Positions 20,859 through 28,685 of a DNA stretch of 64,000 nt are shown here, one piece after another. Origin of the DNA: Synechococcus sp. CBW1108 (GTDB lineage: Bacteria > Cyanobacteriota > Cyanobacteriia > PCC-6307 > Cyanobiaceae); contig NZ_CP060395.1 of NCBI RefSeq assembly GCF_015840335.1, positions 1,773,277 to 1,837,276 of the forward strand, written 5' to 3'. How positions within the stretch are numbered: the stretch's first letter is position 1; the number at the start of each line of letters is the position of its first letter. The position numbers and the translations under genes were made by a program. The notes beneath the pieces are model-generated. The model searched no databases, had not been told where the DNA came from, and saw nothing but the letters and a program-made list of their open reading frames with translations.

Positions 20859-20894
20859 ACAGATGGGCAGACATCAACAGATGGGTAGGCATCA
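20859..20894 (+). repeat. Pair of 18-bp direct repeats after the RAYT gene
   Basis: Two tandem 18-bp units, ACAGATGGGCAGACATCA and ACAGATGGGTAGGCATCA, differ at two positions. They lie 17 bases after the RAYT stop. The same pair follows the right copy at 27780-27815. They could be part of the element's right-hand recognition sequence, or simply a decayed duplication. Confidence 0.7.
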
Positions 20895-21095
20895 ACGATG
20901 AACGCGACGAACGTGCGCTGAGCAAGGAACTGAGCACGAAACTGCTGCCATAACAGCTCTCAAATGCCATGGCCGAATGATCGCGTTGATCGCGAATCGT
21001 CAAAATCTCACTCCTGAGGCCAGCCAGACCCTGGCAGCCGTGTGAGGCGGCGCGCAATGTGCACTGCAAACACCCATACGGTGCCAGGTATCGAC

Positions 21096-21783
21096 TCAGG
21101 CTTCGGCGGAGGCGCTGGGAGGGTTGCTGGCGCTGGCCTTGATGCGCTTCCTGAGCTTGCGGCTGAAGCCGAAGGCAACAGCGAGGCCAACGGCCGGAAG
21201 GGGGCCCGGAACGTTGGCAGAACCGGCGGCTGGGACTAAGGTGGCTTTGGCCCAGGTAATACTTGGTTGGCAGTTGGCATACCCTGTCCCCGCACAAACA
21301 CTTCTATTTAATACCCCAAATTGAGAGTTAAAGAGAGAACACTTCTATTTAATACCCCAAATTGTTTACAAATTGAGAGTTAAAGAGAGTCCCAGTGCTG
21401 CCTTCCAACCCGAGGACGGCCCCTGTGCCTGCCTGCGTGAGGAGCCCATATCCAAAAAGGGGGCCAGCCGTGCCAGCCTGCAAGCCCACGTTCGCGCCAT
21501 TCGGCAAGCCCAATTGGGTGCCGACGGCCGATGCAAACGCGGTCGCGAGGGTCGAATCTCCCCACCAGGGCATAACGCCCCCGTTGAATTCACTGGTGTT
21601 ATCGATGTACGAGCCGGTAAATTTTGTTACGTCATACTGATTATTCTGGCCACCCACTGTCACGTTCACAATCAGCGCATGGGCCTTGCTATCGGATAGC
21701 ACCAACCCGGCTACGACTGCGCCGACTGCAGCACCAGCAACCCTTCCGGGGAGACGCGACAAAAAAGCATTCATTCTTAACAT
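21096..21783 (-). pseudogene. Exported protein with PEP-CTERM-like tail, copy 1 (disrupted)
   Basis: The N-terminus (SRLPGRVAGAAVGAVVAGLV) is a signal peptide and is shared with the intact copy at 28017-28685. The frame stops at 21349. Removing one unit of a 41/52-bp tandem duplication at 21297-21390 restores a single frame. That frame continues through WAKATLVPAAGSANVPGPLPAVG to the basic end SRKLRKRIK at 21096. The C-terminus has the three-part sorting-signal form: VPGPLP, a hydrophobic stretch, then a basic cluster. Only the ends match copy 2; the central ~110 residues differ widely, apart from MPWWG and AFASAVGxQLGL. Confidence 0.8.
21297..21390. repeat. Imperfect tandem duplication (41 and 52 bp units)
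   Basis: The unit begins AACACTTCTATTTAATACCC and ends GAGAGTTAAAGAGAG, repeated twice head to tail. The second unit carries 11 additional bases made by a local repeat of AAATTG. The net gain over one unit is 52 bp, not a multiple of three, and it introduces TAA into the exported-protein gene. Confidence 0.9.
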
Positions 21784-22365
21784 TCCTCCTCAATCTAAGG
21801 GATTTGGATCAAGTGTACAGCAGAGACTGCAAATAGCCTTATGGGATTCTTTAGTTTCTCGGTCCACCCCACCTACGCTGAGCTCTTCCCTCTCCAGGCG
21901 CTGACCCACCCACGACGCCTCCTGGCTCAATTCGGCGCCATGCTTCTGGGGGGTGGGCCGACGGCAATCATCGCCCGGTAGCCCTGGGATCTGTCCATCC
22001 AGGGCCTTGGCATCAAGCATGAGGTCGGCTTCCGCTGCCTTCGCGCCTGCGACCAGTCATCGGGTTGCCCAGTGTCACCCCAGGGGGCCGGCCGCCTCAA
22101 CGCCAAGGACCGTTCGGGAGCCCTGCGATTCGGTGTCACTGCCGAGTGCTCCGTGGGAACCGGCTGCTCGGTGCTGCTGCCCAAGGATCGGGATGGGCGT
22201 CGAACTCAGAGCTGGTCAAGCCAGAGGGCCTGGGCCTCCCAGGAAGCCGTTGCCCTGCTGGTAGACCATTCACCCCAGAACCCACACCTTGATTGGTATC
22301 TGTCTGCCATCTTTCCCGAGCGGTTCATGCCTCCAGCTTCGTCATCAGCCTGCGCTGCAACGTGG
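21784..22365. other. Conserved module DNA without an assignable gene, copy 1
   Basis: From 21834 on, this stretch is almost identical to 28757-29288. Several frames are open for 60-115 codons. A plus-strand reading (IQGLGIKHEVGFRCLRACDQ and later SVGTGCSVLLPKDRDGRR) is broken by a stop. No frame is intact or recognised. It may be the relic of an older gene carried by the module. Confidence 0.5.
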
Positions 22366-22691
22366 TCACTGCAGTTGATCCGAGGCCCATTCGAGCAGTT
22401 CTTCCGCCGCCAGTAGGGCGGATGCGCCATCTTCGGGCCCGAACACCTCGGCAGGCAGCTCATCACCCAGAGCATCCGGATAACGGGTGGGGGCATAGAG
22501 CTTGTCCAGCACCCGGGCCTGGCGTTGCCAGTGTTGAGCGTGCGCCTGATCCAGCTCGTGCAACAGAGCCTTCAGCGAATGGCTGCGCAGGTCACGGTCG
22601 TCGGCCGCCAGCAACGCCTTGATGGCCTTCTCACCCACCTGCTGGGCAAGAAAGCAGGCCTGCCCCGGTGGCGTGCGCTTTCCTGGCTCAT
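22366..22691 (-). pseudogene. HEPN-domain toxin, copy 1 (frameshifted by a 73-bp deletion)
   Basis: The C-terminal 90 residues (VGEKAIKALLAADDRDLRSH and on) are identical or nearly so to the intact gene at 29289-29687. The start codon and first eight codons also survive at 22691. A 73-bp deletion after RHR removes the first helix and shifts the frame, so translation from the native start goes out of frame. Confidence 0.85.
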
Positions 22692-22860
22692 GGGAAGCGG
22701 CTGCCCATGAGCAGCGGGATCGCTTCGGCCCGCAGAGGCAGCCGGCAGGGCTCCAGGCCCATCACCAGCAGATCGATATCCGACGCCAGCGGACTCACTG
22801 CCAACGCGTTGGCTGGCCCCCCCGGTCGTGCTCATGCGCCAGGCCCCACCCGCTCAAAAG
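22688..22860 (-). pseudogene. MNT nucleotidyltransferase remnant, copy 1
   Basis: Short blocks match the MNT gene at 29684-30127: the 3' end, and the segment encoding part of the DIDLLVMGLE motif. They are joined by deletions. The Gly-Ser half of the active site is lost. No functional product is possible. Confidence 0.75.
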
Positions 22861-23005
22861 GCATGAAAAGGCACTCCTTCGCAGGGATGTGCTCCATCCC
22901 GAGGCGGTGCTCGAGCTGGCTGCCGACGCGGACAGCACTCGCAACAGCCGTGTCCCTATCAAGCTGGAAGGAGGTACTGTGTTCCGTGGGTTGTTGCTCC
23001 CCCGC

Positions 23006-23033
23006 TCACCACAGGCTGCACTGCCCTTGCTGG
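23006..23033 (-). pseudogene. Relic of the aroC 3' end
   Basis: About 28 bases match the last codons and stop of aroC at 30296 (encoding QQGQCSLW, with a few substitutions). They are in the same orientation and sit at the same position relative to the HEPN/MNT block. This shows that module copy 1 derives from a copy that abutted aroC. Confidence 0.7.
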
Positions 23034-23042
23034 TATTCCTTG

Positions 23043-23200
23043 CGGCATGTTCCTGGGGCGCGACATCGCTGCCGAGCGTGATTTCTCCGAAGACACCGCC
23101 GCCGCCAATGACGAGGAGGTGAGCGAATTGGTGGCTGAGGCCTAAAAGCGGGCCACTTCGGTGCTGACCGGTAACCGCTCCGTCCTGGATGAGCTGGCCG
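23043..23200 (+). pseudogene. ftsH 3' fragment
   Basis: The translation [18 protein letters not shown], then [11 protein letters not shown] and [16 protein letters not shown] matches FtsH residues about 536-588. A TAA replaces the Tyr codon in EAYKRA. Silent and replacement differences from the intact gene are numerous, roughly one base in seven by eye, so it is not a fresh copy. It joins directly to an eda fragment. Confidence 0.9.
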
Positions 23201-23328
23201 CGGCTGCGGGAGCCGCTGGGCGACCCCCTGCCCTTCTGCATCGCCGCCGGTGGCCTGAGGCCGGCGGATGTGGTGCCCTGGCTGGCGGCTGGGGTGGACG
23301 CGGTGGCGCTGGGTTCCGCTTTGGGATC
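23201..23328 (+). pseudogene. eda fragment 1
   Basis: About 42 residues match KDPG aldolase: RLREPLGDPLPFCIAAGG, then ADVVPWLAAGVDAVALGSALG. The active-site Lys segment is absent. The junction with the ftsH fragment removes the end of ftsH and the first two thirds of eda, so an ftsH-eda segment was present and later shortened. Confidence 0.9.
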
Positions 23329-23398
23329 AGCGCCGGGCAGCTGCATCACCCGCCCGTCGGCGACGGTGAACTCCCGCAGCGATTGCTGCTCCAGCGCG

Positions 23399-24631
23399 TC
23401 AGAGCACCCGCCACCACGGCACCGCCAGCACATCGGCCGTGAGCCATTCCACGCTCGTGCCGGTATGCAGCAGCAGGCCCGCCCGTGCCTTGCTGCCGTA
23501 TTCAGCGCGGAAGGTGCGCAGGTGGGCGCAGTCCGCCAGCCTTGGCGATGCCGTGGCCTTGACTTCGATCGGCAGCAGCCTGCCCCCCGCCTCGATCACC
23601 ACATCCACCTCCTCGCCGAGGGTTGTGCGCCAGTAGCCCAGTTCTGCTCGCTCGACGCGGGCGTCGCGCCACGCCAGCAGATCGTTCAGCACCAGATTTT
23701 CGAGATGGCAGCCCTGGGGTTCCGCTCCGGCCAGGTGCATGGCGATGGCGGTGTCGCCCCAGTAGAGCTTGGGGGACTTGATCAGTCGCTTGGTGCGGTT
23801 TACGGCATAGGCCGGCAGGCGCACGAGCTGGTAGGAGGTCTCCAGCAGATTGAGCCAGCGGCGCACCGTGGGTTGCGGCAGCGCCACGTCGCGCCCCAGT
23901 TCGGTCTGGTTGAGCAGCTGCCCCAGGCGCAGGCAGGCCGCCTGCATCAGTCGGCGGAAATCCGGCAGGGAGTTGATCGTCGCCAGGTCCTGCAGGTCGC
24001 GCTCGAGATAGGTGCGCACGTAGCCGTCGAACCAGATGGCGCGCTCGGCAGGGTTGCTCAGTTCGATCGCTGGCGTGGGGAAACCGCCCCGCTGCGCCAG
24101 CGCGCGCCAGTCTTCCCTATGACCGTCCCCGGTGGCGAGCAGGTCGCGCCAGCCTTGATCGGGCGTGTTGAGCAGCGCCTCCCAGCGACCGGCGCTGCCC
24201 AGTCCGCGTTGCTCACGGCGGGTGAGCGGCCAGAGGGTGAGATAACTCGCCCTGCCGGCGAGCGATTCACTCACCTGCCGCATCAGCAGCAGGTTTGCCG
24301 AACCGGTGAGCAGGAAGCGACCTGCTTTGCGGTCTCGATCGATGGCCCGCTTCACGGCGCTGAGCAGGGAGGGTTCCCTCTGCACCTCGTCGAGCGTGAT
24401 CGGCTCGTTGCCTCCCACCAGTGCCTCGGGATCGCGCCTGGCGGCAGCGAGCACGTCGAAGTCATCAAGGGTGCGGTAGCTCCTTTCGCCCGCAACCAGC
24501 TGCTCGGCCAGGGTGCTTTTTCCGGTCTGCCGCGCACCCGTCACCACCACTGCGGGCATCACCGCCAGCCGATCGGCGAGGGCGCCACTGACCAGCCGGG
24601 GCAGGGGATTCACCACGTGGATGATTTTCAT
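23399..24631 (-). CDS. ATP-binding protein, AAA_14 + DUF4143 type
   Basis: The product is 410 residues. Walker A is VVVTGARQTGKST near residues 28-40 and Walker B is ITLDEVQREPSLL near residue 78. The sensor region FLLTGSANLLLMRQVSESLAGR follows. The C-terminal DUF4143 part contains RTYLERDLQDL near residue 205 and GYWRTTLGEEVDVVIE with LLPIEVKAT, a PD-(D/E)xK-like nuclease signature (EVD...E.K). The biological role of this widespread, mobile family is not settled. An inverted repeat spans its start codon. A second member is at 39705-40880. Confidence 0.9.
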   Translation of the reverse strand: MKIIHVVNPLPRLVSGALADRLAVMPAVVVTGARQTGKSTLAEQLVAGERSYRTLDDFDVLAAARRDPEALVGGNEPITLDEVQREPSLLSAVKRAIDRDRKAGRFLLTGSANLLLMRQVSESLAGRASYLTLWPLTRREQRGLGSAGRWEALLNTPDQGWRDLLATGDGHREDWRALAQRGGFPTPAIELSNPAERAIWFDGYVRTYLERDLQDLATINSLPDFRRLMQAACLRLGQLLNQTELGRDVALPQPTVRRWLNLLETSYQLVRLPAYAVNRTKRLIKSPKLYWGDTAIAMHLAGAEPQGCHLENLVLNDLLAWRDARVERAELGYWRTTLGEEVDVVIEAGGRLLPIEVKATASPRLADCAHLRTFRAEYGSKARAGLLLHTGTSVEWLTADVLAVPWWRVL

Positions 24632-24645
24632 TCATCTGGTGAATC
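24607..24645. promoter_or_regulatory. Inverted repeat across the start codon of the DUF4143 ATPase gene
   Basis: The arms GATTCACCA (24607-24615) and TGGTGAATC (24637-24645) are perfect 9-bp complements. Inner bases can extend the pairing (GATGA with TCATC on the coding strand). The start codon at 24629-24631 lies between the arms, so one arm is in the coding region. An operator or an RNA hairpin covering the start codon would both fit. Confidence 0.6.
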
Positions 24646-24656
24646 ATAAGCTGGGC

Positions 24657-25103
24657 TCACGCCGAACGCCCGCAGGCGAAGCGCAGCTGTTCGGTCTGGC
24701 TGAGGCGCTGGCTGAGCTGGGATGAGCGGGCACTGGCCTCACGATTGAGGACATTAACGCTGATTATGAAAAGGAGAATCTGGCCGATGGCCAGCACGGC
24801 CAGACCGGTTACGCCCAGCGCAGCGCAGGGCCTCCCGCCGGCCTGCTGCGAGGTGGGGCTCCGATTCCAGCAGGGTGGCGAAGCGCAGCAGGGTGACGCC
24901 CACACAACCCAGGGAGGCGGCATCGATGGTGCGGCTGGAGAACTGGGCGGCCCAGGCGCTGGAGCGAAGGCTGAAGGGCAACGCGGCAGCGATCACGAGC
25001 AGGGCGAACACCACCACCAGGGTGAGGTTGGTGGTCCTGGCCAGGAAGCCAAACGTGAGCAGGAGGCTTTGCAGAGAGTCGCGGAACGCTTCCTTAACCC
25101 AAT
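24657..25103 (-). pseudogene. Frameshifted membrane-protein fragment
   Basis: A minus-strand reading gives LVVVFALLVIAAALPFSL, then SLGCVGVTLLRFATLLESEP. After a one-base shift near 24820 it continues LGVTGLAVLAIGQILLFIIS and SQLSQRLSQTEQLRF. Hydrophobic helices plus a C-terminal coiled coil are reminiscent of HpsJ-type cyanobacterial membrane proteins, but that is tentative. The 5' end is cut by eda fragment 2. Confidence 0.5.
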
Positions 25104-25108
25104 TTTCC

Positions 25109-25438
25109 CAGCGGGCGGCCGAACGGGAGTTGCTGCTGGTGCCCGGGGTGATGAGCCCCAGCGAGGTGCATCAGGCCCGGCGGCTGGGCTGCCGGATCGT
25201 GAAGTTGTTTCCAGCAGTGAGCGTGGGCATCAAGCACTGGCGGCGGCTGCGGCAGCCGCTTGGTGCTCCCCTGCCCTTCTGCATCGCCGCCGGCGGCCTG
25301 AAGCCGGCCGATGTGCTGCCCTGGCTGGAGGCCGGGGTGGATGCGGTGGCGCTGGGCTCGGGGCTGGGTGATCTGGAAGAGGTGAGCGCCTGGCAGGAGT
25401 TGCTCTCCACACTGGCCGCCAGATCAGCCCCAGCCTGA
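25109..25438 (+). pseudogene. eda fragment 2 (C-terminal half)
   Basis: The translation QRAAERELLLVPGVM, RRLGCRIVKLFPAVSVG, CIAAGGLKPADVLPWLEAG to LLSTLAARSAPA and stop covers the C-terminal 109 residues of KDPG aldolase, including the Schiff-base Lys. The first half with the catalytic Glu is missing. It has a clean, native-looking stop, unlike the full-length gene at 19346-20023. It is diverged from both other copies. Confidence 0.9.
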
Positions 25439-25472
25439 TCTGGTTGTGCTGATGGCCTGGGAACGAACGTTG

Positions 25473-25799
25473 TCAAGGCCCAAAGCGCCTGCTGGGCAGG
25501 GGTGGCACTGACCCTGATGGGGTTTGCGCGAGTTTGCGGTGCCAGTAGGTCCAGGAACGCGGTGAGAACCAGCCCGCCTCGGCCCGAAGCAGCACCTCGG
25601 CCAGATAGTTGTCGCCCAGAAGACGCCGCAAGCGCAACACGCTGTCGAAATCGCCGATATCCATCACCCGGGCGATCACCCGATTGGGGTTGCGCAATGA
25701 CTGCTCGGCGGGTTGCCACCAGATCAGTTCTGCGGCCAGAGGCCTAAGGAACTCCTGCAGTTGATCCGGAGATGGAGGAGCGATTGGTTCCAGCTCCAT
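25473..25799 (-). CDS. Conserved hypothetical protein, possibly a toxin-system partner
   Basis: The product is 108 residues: it starts MELEPIAPPSPDQLQEFLRP and has IARVMDIGDFDSVLRLRRLLGD then EAGWFSPRSWTYWHRKLAQT. I recall this ARVMDIGDxxD plus ARSWxYWHYRL pattern in small proteins encoded beside AbiEii-type nucleotidyltransferases. No such partner is present here. The gene is intact with a plausible start and lies in the island. Confidence 0.6.
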   Translation of the reverse strand: MELEPIAPPSPDQLQEFLRPLAAELIWWQPAEQSLRNPNRVIARVMDIGDFDSVLRLRRLLGDNYLAEVLLRAEAGWFSPRSWTYWHRKLAQTPSGSVPPLPSRRFGP

Positions 25800-26185
25800 C
25801 AGACCCTTATGCCCACTGAATCATGCTAGGCGTCCCGCCGAGACCAACCCCGAGGCGGTGCTTGAGCTGGCGCCGATCTGGGCGGAGTGAGGTCGTCGCC
25901 TTCCGTTCTGGAGGCGGGCAGGGGGCATGGGCGTCGACCTGGCTCAGCTGATGGGCGATGGCGTCGCCATCGTCACTGGCCTCGCTGGCCAGGAACCAAC
26001 CGCACAACACGGAGTTGTGGAATCCGCTGCGGGCCGGTTTTGATCTTTCGCCAGCCAGCTGGTTGGTCATCTTAGCTAGCTGTCGCCCAGACGGCGCCGC
26101 AAGCCCCAGCGCTTGTAGGCTGTTCAGGAGATGGCCGTGAAGACCAAAGCGCCTGGCCACGCAACCGCAATTCTGACCTAGTCTG
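25800..26185. other. Stretch without an intact gene; short Uma2-like relic
   Basis: No complete frame is credible. At 25846-25875 the plus strand reads NPEAVLELAP, matching the NPEAVLELAADG motif of Uma2 nucleases. Similar relics occur at 22895 and 30186. The rest looks like decayed DNA. Confidence 0.4.
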
Positions 26186-26199
26186 ATGACCATGGTCAT
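26186..26199. promoter_or_regulatory. Perfect 14-bp palindrome before the Phd/PIN operon
   Basis: ATGACCATGGTCAT is its own reverse complement. It ends 12 bases before the antitoxin start at 26212, between a possible promoter and the GGAG ribosome-binding site (26203-26206). Phd/YefM antitoxins bind such palindromes to repress their own operons, so this is a likely operator. Confidence 0.65.
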
Positions 26200-26211
26200 T
26201 TTGGAGTGATG

Positions 26212-26484
26212 ATGGTTCTGCCGTCCGCCCCGCTGCTGCCGGGTTCGCCGCGGCAGGTGTCCAAATCCCGTTTCAAGGCCCAGGCCCTGGAGCTGTTCCG
26301 CCAGGTGGAGGCCAGCGGTGAACCGCTCGTGGTGACTGATCACGGCCGGCCCACCCTGGAGGTGCGCCCCTATCGGCCGGCCCGGCTCGACGCCGACCCA
26401 CTCCAGGAGCTGCGCGGCTCGGTGCTGCGCTTCGACGACCCGTTTGCGCCGGTCGGTGAGAACGACTGGGAAGCCCTGGCGTGA
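26212..26484 (+). CDS. Phd/YefM-type antitoxin
   Basis: The product is 90 residues. Three in-frame starts occur in a row (GTG 26206, ATG 26209, ATG 26212); the last is best spaced from GGAG. The N-terminal fold shows SKSRFKAQALELFRQVEASGEPLVVTDHGRP, and the tail PVGENDWEALA is the toxin-binding part. The stop overlaps the GTG of the toxin gene. Confidence 0.85.
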   Translation: MVLPSAPLLPGSPRQVSKSRFKAQALELFRQVEASGEPLVVTDHGRPTLEVRPYRPARLDADPLQELRGSVLRFDDPFAPVGENDWEALA

Positions 26485-26900
26485 TCCTGCTCGATACCCA
26501 TGCGCTGATCTGGTGGGCCGATGGCAATCATCTGCGGCTCTCAGCCAATGCCCTGGCCGCCATCGATCAGGAGATCGAGAGCGCCGGCCGGCCGGGCGGT
26601 TCACCGGGTCTGCTGGTGTCGGCGATCAGCTGCTGGGAAGTGGCGATGCTGGTGAATCGGGGTCGACTCGCCCTCAGCCTCGATGTGGAGCGCTGGTTGG
26701 CGCTGCTGGCCTCCCATCCGGCGGTGCGGTTGCTGGCTCTCGATCCCGCCGTGGCTGTGGCAGCCACCCGCCTCCCGGAGCCATTCCACGCCGATCCCGC
26801 CGATCGCTTCCTGGTGGCCCAGGCCCGCGAGCTGGGGATTCCCCTGCTCAGCGCCGACAACAAGATCCTCTCCTACGGCCATGTGCGCAGCCTCTGGTGA
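26481..26900 (+). CDS. PIN-domain ribonuclease toxin (VapC-like)
   Basis: The product is 139 residues from a GTG that overlaps the antitoxin stop (GTGA). Acidic PIN residues: Asp in LLDTHALIWW, Glu in SCWEVAML, and Asp in DPADRFLVAQARELG, plus LLSADNKILSY. This is the subgroup with HALIWW usually paired with Phd/YefM antitoxins. Its stop is 64 bases before the left end of module copy 2. Confidence 0.9.
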   Translation: MILLDTHALIWWADGNHLRLSANALAAIDQEIESAGRPGGSPGLLVSAISCWEVAMLVNRGRLALSLDVERWLALLASHPAVRLLALDPAVAVAATRLPEPFHADPADRFLVAQARELGIPLLSADNKILSYGHVRSLW

Positions 26901-27015
26901 AAGCAGAGGTCATGCCGGCCCTTGGCCGCTATCAGCTCGCCTGCGCCTGTGCTGAAATCTCTACGCGGCGCTATAGAAAAGCTTCAAAGCGATTGTTCCT
27001 GAGGCGCAGAGACTG

Positions 27016-27672
27016 ATGGGCCGCTCCGCAAGGCAACTTCCCGATGGCTGCAGCTTTCACATCACCCTGCGCTGCAACAGCCGGGCCTTTCTGATCGCCC
27101 GCGGGGTGCGGCGGGATCTGCTGTTGGGGGTGCTGCATCAGGCAAAGAAGAAGTTCGGATTTCGGTTGCATGGGATCTGTCTGATGGCCAACCACCTGCA
27201 TCTGCTGTTGCAGCCACCGCAGGGGAGAGACCTGCCACGGATCATGCAGTGGATCGGCTGGTATTCGGCCATGGCGCTGAACCGGATCACGGGACGCTGC
27301 GGCCACTTCTGGGAGGCGCGCTACTTTTCCACGCCGATTGATCCAAGCGACACGCGCCGTGTGTTGGCCACGCTGCGCTACATCCACGCCAACCCCAAGG
27401 CAGCGGGTGTGCGTAAGGGTTTCCATGACCCCTACAGCAACTACGGGCACTATGGGCGGTTGGAAGGGGATGGGTTAAGCGAGTGGCATCCGGCCTTTCT
27501 GCAGCTGGCACCGACGCTGGAGGGCTGCGCCAGGCGCTATGGGAGCTATTGCCGGCACTACCGGCCAAGGGCGAAACCAGCCAGACAATCCCATTGGGGC
27601 AGCAGGCTGCTGCGGCGTGATGGGGGTGGCCCCAGGCCAGCAGGTTCTGCCATGGCATGGCGGCGGGGCTGA
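27016..27672 (+). CDS. RAYT transposase, copy 2 (C-terminal tail altered)
   Basis: The product is 218 residues. Residues 1-208 are the same as copy 1, including the HUH motif NHLHLLL and the catalytic Tyr in LRYIHANPKAAG. A 32-bp deletion then shifts the frame and ends the protein 41 residues early. The lost segment is flanked in copy 1 by ATGGGGG repeats, so copy 2 is the derived form. The core domain is complete, and activity is possible. Confidence 0.85.
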   Translation: MGRSARQLPDGCSFHITLRCNSRAFLIARGVRRDLLLGVLHQAKKKFGFRLHGICLMANHLHLLLQPPQGRDLPRIMQWIGWYSAMALNRITGRCGHFWEARYFSTPIDPSDTRRVLATLRYIHANPKAAGVRKGFHDPYSNYGHYGRLEGDGLSEWHPAFLQLAPTLEGCARRYGSYCRHYRPRAKPARQSHWGSRLLRRDGGGPRPAGSAMAWRRG

Positions 27673-28016
27673 GGCGCCGCTGCCGCAGGAATGGCAGCAG
27701 CTCGCGGAGAGATTCAGGCGGACCAATGGCCCGAGGCAAAACGGACTGGAAACGTCGGCGTGATCGTTGACTACTGACTACAGATGGGCAGACATCAACA
27801 GATGGGTAGGCATCAACGATGAACGCGACGAACGTGCGCTGAGCAAGGAACTGAGCACGAAACTGCTGCCATAACAGCTCTCAAATGCCATGGCCGAATG
27901 ATCGCGTTGATCGCGAATCGTCAAAATCTCACTCCTGAGGCCAGCCAGACCCTGGAAGCCGTGTGAGGCGGCGCGCAATGTGCACTGCAAACACCCATAC
28001 GGTGCCAGGTATCGAC

Positions 28017-28685
28017 TCAGGCTTCGGCGGAGGCGCTGGGAGGGTTGCTGGCGCTGGCCTTGATGCGCTTCCTGAGCTTGCGGCTGAAGCCGAAGGCAAC
28101 AGCGAGGCCAACGGCCGGAAGGGGGCCCGGAACGTTGGCAGAACTGGCGGCTGGGACTAAGGTGGCTCGGGCCCAGGTCACGCCCCCCGGCCCGGTAGCA
28201 ACACCCACCGCATTGGTAGAATTAAAACACCCACCCGTTGGAGTCAAGTAACAAGTTAGACGGTTGGTAAACAGCCGTCCCGTTGGGTAGGTTGTAGAGT
28301 AGAAGGCATAGTCGATGTCGACGGTCAACGGACTCGCGACGTTATACGATGTACCGAACGCAAAAAGGGGGCCAGTCCCTCCGGATAGCCCAGTTACCGG
28401 CACCGACGCCAAGCCCAACTGGGCGCCGACGGCCGATGCAAACGCGATCGCGCCGATCGGCGTCGGTGACAAACCCCACCAGGGCATATCGACCCCGGGC
28501 CCGGGATTAAGAAACCACGAGCCATTGAAAGTAGAAACATCATAATCCTTGCCACCCACTGTCACGTTCACAATCAGCGCATGGGCCTTGCTATCGGATA
28601 GCACCAACCCGGCTACGACTGCGCCGACTGCAGCACCAGCTACCTTTCCGGGGAGACGCGACCAAAAAGCATTCATTCTTAACAC
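28017..28685 (-). CDS. Exported protein with PEP-CTERM-like sorting signal
   Basis: The product is 222 residues. A signal peptide (VAGAAVGAVVAGLVLSDSKAHA) is followed by a beta-rich body starting LIVNVTVGGKDYDVSTF. Two Cys lie in TCYLTPTGGCF. The C-terminus has VPGPLPAVGLAVAFGFSRKLRKRIK, in pattern: a Pro-rich motif, a short helix and a basic cluster, as in PEP-CTERM exosortase substrates. The tail after that is 14 residues. No exosortase gene is in the window. The function is unknown; a surface role is inferred from the signals. Confidence 0.75.
   Translation of the reverse strand: MLRMNAFWSRLPGKVAGAAVGAVVAGLVLSDSKAHALIVNVTVGGKDYDVSTFNGSWFLNPGPGVDMPWWGLSPTPIGAIAFASAVGAQLGLASVPVTGLSGGTGPLFAFGTSYNVASPLTVDIDYAFYSTTYPTGRLFTNRLTCYLTPTGGCFNSTNAVGVATGPGGVTWARATLVPAASSANVPGPLPAVGLAVAFGFSRKLRKRIKASASNPPSASAEA

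Larger units (their letters stand above)
20012..23033. repeat. Module copy 1 (left): RAYT, exported protein, HEPN/MNT, aroC tail
   Basis: This block matches 26965-30298. The RAYT part (20012 to about 21257) is nearly identical, apart from a 32-bp segment absent from the right copy. The segment about 21651-22690 is also nearly identical. Between them, about 390 bp diverge strongly. The right end retains the last eight codons of aroC. The block inserts directly after eda. The copy shows decay in three genes. Confidence 0.9.

Noticed and set aside
22072-22416. Open frame of 115 codons present in both module copies (also 28995-29339)
   Set aside because: Conserved only because the DNA is duplicated; it overlaps the HEPN 3' end and shows no domain.
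23189-24649. 486-codon plus-strand frame opposite the DUF4143 ATPase
   Set aside because: It begins in an eda fragment and then runs antisense to the ATPase; no domain of its own.
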